DNA from: Synchiropus splendidus
Taxonomy: Eukaryota > Chordata > Actinopteri > Syngnathiformes > Callionymidae
Direction: 5' to 3'
Length of the DNA stretch: 64,000 nucleotides
Assembly: GCF_027744825.2 (NCBI RefSeq)
Contig: NC_071349.1
Location: forward strand, 6,076,001 to 6,140,000
Below the pieces are notes generated by a model that was given only the letters and a program-made list of their open reading frames with translations, was not told where the DNA came from and did no database searches. Of the stretch, positions 63,405-64,000 are shown piece after piece (position 1 is the first letter of the stretch; each line of letters begins with the position of its first letter). Both the position numbers and the translations under genes were made by a program.

Positions 63405-63800
63405 GTCGCGCTCCTGCTGACACGCACACGCGCTGTTTGTTTTCCACCAGCAATGACGTGAAACAAAATATTGACCATATGTTCGTTGGCAATAAATCGG
63501 CCCCGAGCGCAAACAGGGACGGTACGCCTATTTTTTTTCAGTGATTTGGGACGTTTTAGGGACACGCAGTTATTGTCGGGGATGTGTGAGGAGGAGTAGA
63601 GGATATTATTGCTGCGCTGTGGTTGATCTTTACTCGGCTGCCGCGCACAAAGAAGGCGCTAATAAATCGCTCTGTAACCAAGAAGCGGCGCGGAGCAAAG
63701 AGCAGATGTGGCATGTTGCTGCGTTTACATTAGATCCTCCGATGCAGTGATTGATAACCCCGGTCACTTTATCTACAATGAATCGGGGGCCGAGACTTCC
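63405..63800. promoter_or_regulatory. Candidate conserved non-coding element near the right edge
   Basis: A unique block of balanced composition with TTGATC, AATAAATCG, TGATTGATAA and CTTTATCTACAATG-type motifs (Pbx, Gata and Sox-like). It ends at a (CA)n-rich tract. No gene was recognised. Confidence 0.3.
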
Positions 63801-63805
63801 CCCTT

Positions 63806-63850
63806 GACACACACACACGCACACGTTATACGCACACGCACGCACGCGGA
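63806..63850. repeat. Imperfect (CA)n/(CG) dinucleotide tract
   Basis: Alternating ACACAC and GCACGCAC units are visible over about 45 bp. Confidence 0.75.
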
Positions 63851-64000
63851 TACGCAGAGACAATGGAGCATCTTTGGCTGGATAGTATCTAAACACAATA
63901 CTATCAAGTTAAAATAACTTGGAAGGATAACGGCATAAAAACAAATATGATAAATGATGTATTATTTAATTTAGCACCATTGGAACAGAAATATAGTATT

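Overview
The window looks like vertebrate, most likely teleost, nuclear DNA. It has intron-containing homeobox genes of the NK2 family, long AT-rich non-coding stretches, (TA)n, (CA)n and (AAT)n microsatellites, decayed non-LTR retrotransposon pieces and small inverted-repeat DNA elements. The species cannot be fixed from sequence alone. No bacterial, organellar, CRISPR, rRNA or intact tRNA signals were seen.

Only two protein-coding genes can be supported, both on the minus strand and each with two coding exons. An nkx2.4 orthologue lies at 31052-33490 (predicted 325 aa, exons 33490-33151 and 31689-31052). An nkx2.2 orthologue, best read as nkx2.2a, lies at 53848-55886 (predicted 272 aa, exons 55886-55622 and 54401-53848). 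Both keep the N-terminal tinman (TN) motif, an NK2-type homeodomain with Tyr54, and the NK2-specific domain. The NKX2-4/NKX2-2 neighbour pair with shared orientation is the known vertebrate arrangement on human chromosome 20; here the two coding spans are about 20 kb apart. The families pattern ventral neural tube and hypothalamus under Sonic hedgehog control, and nkx2.2 also acts in endocrine pancreas and the oligodendrocyte lineage.

Layout: 1-31 kb, downstream of nkx2.4, is gene-free to my reading. It holds several unique, balanced-composition blocks rich in homeodomain, Sox and Fox-like motifs (candidate conserved non-coding elements), a 52-bp minisatellite, two LINE fragments in opposite orientations, an inverted-repeat element and a degenerate GTA-triplet tract. 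31-33.7 kb is nkx2.4 with its proximal promoter. 33.7-53.5 kb is the spacer, with candidate enhancer blocks, microsatellites and a hAT-like MITE. 53.5-56.2 kb is nkx2.2a. 56.2-64 kb lies upstream of nkx2.2a and holds the best regulatory candidates: a block with an exact Gli consensus site about 1.5 kb from the start codon, and a block at 60.1-60.9 kb with two palindromic K50-homeodomain sites.

The unexpected content is regulatory rather than protein-coding. I found no convincing new protein system. All enhancer calls are inferences from composition and motif content and need cross-species alignment or chromatin data.
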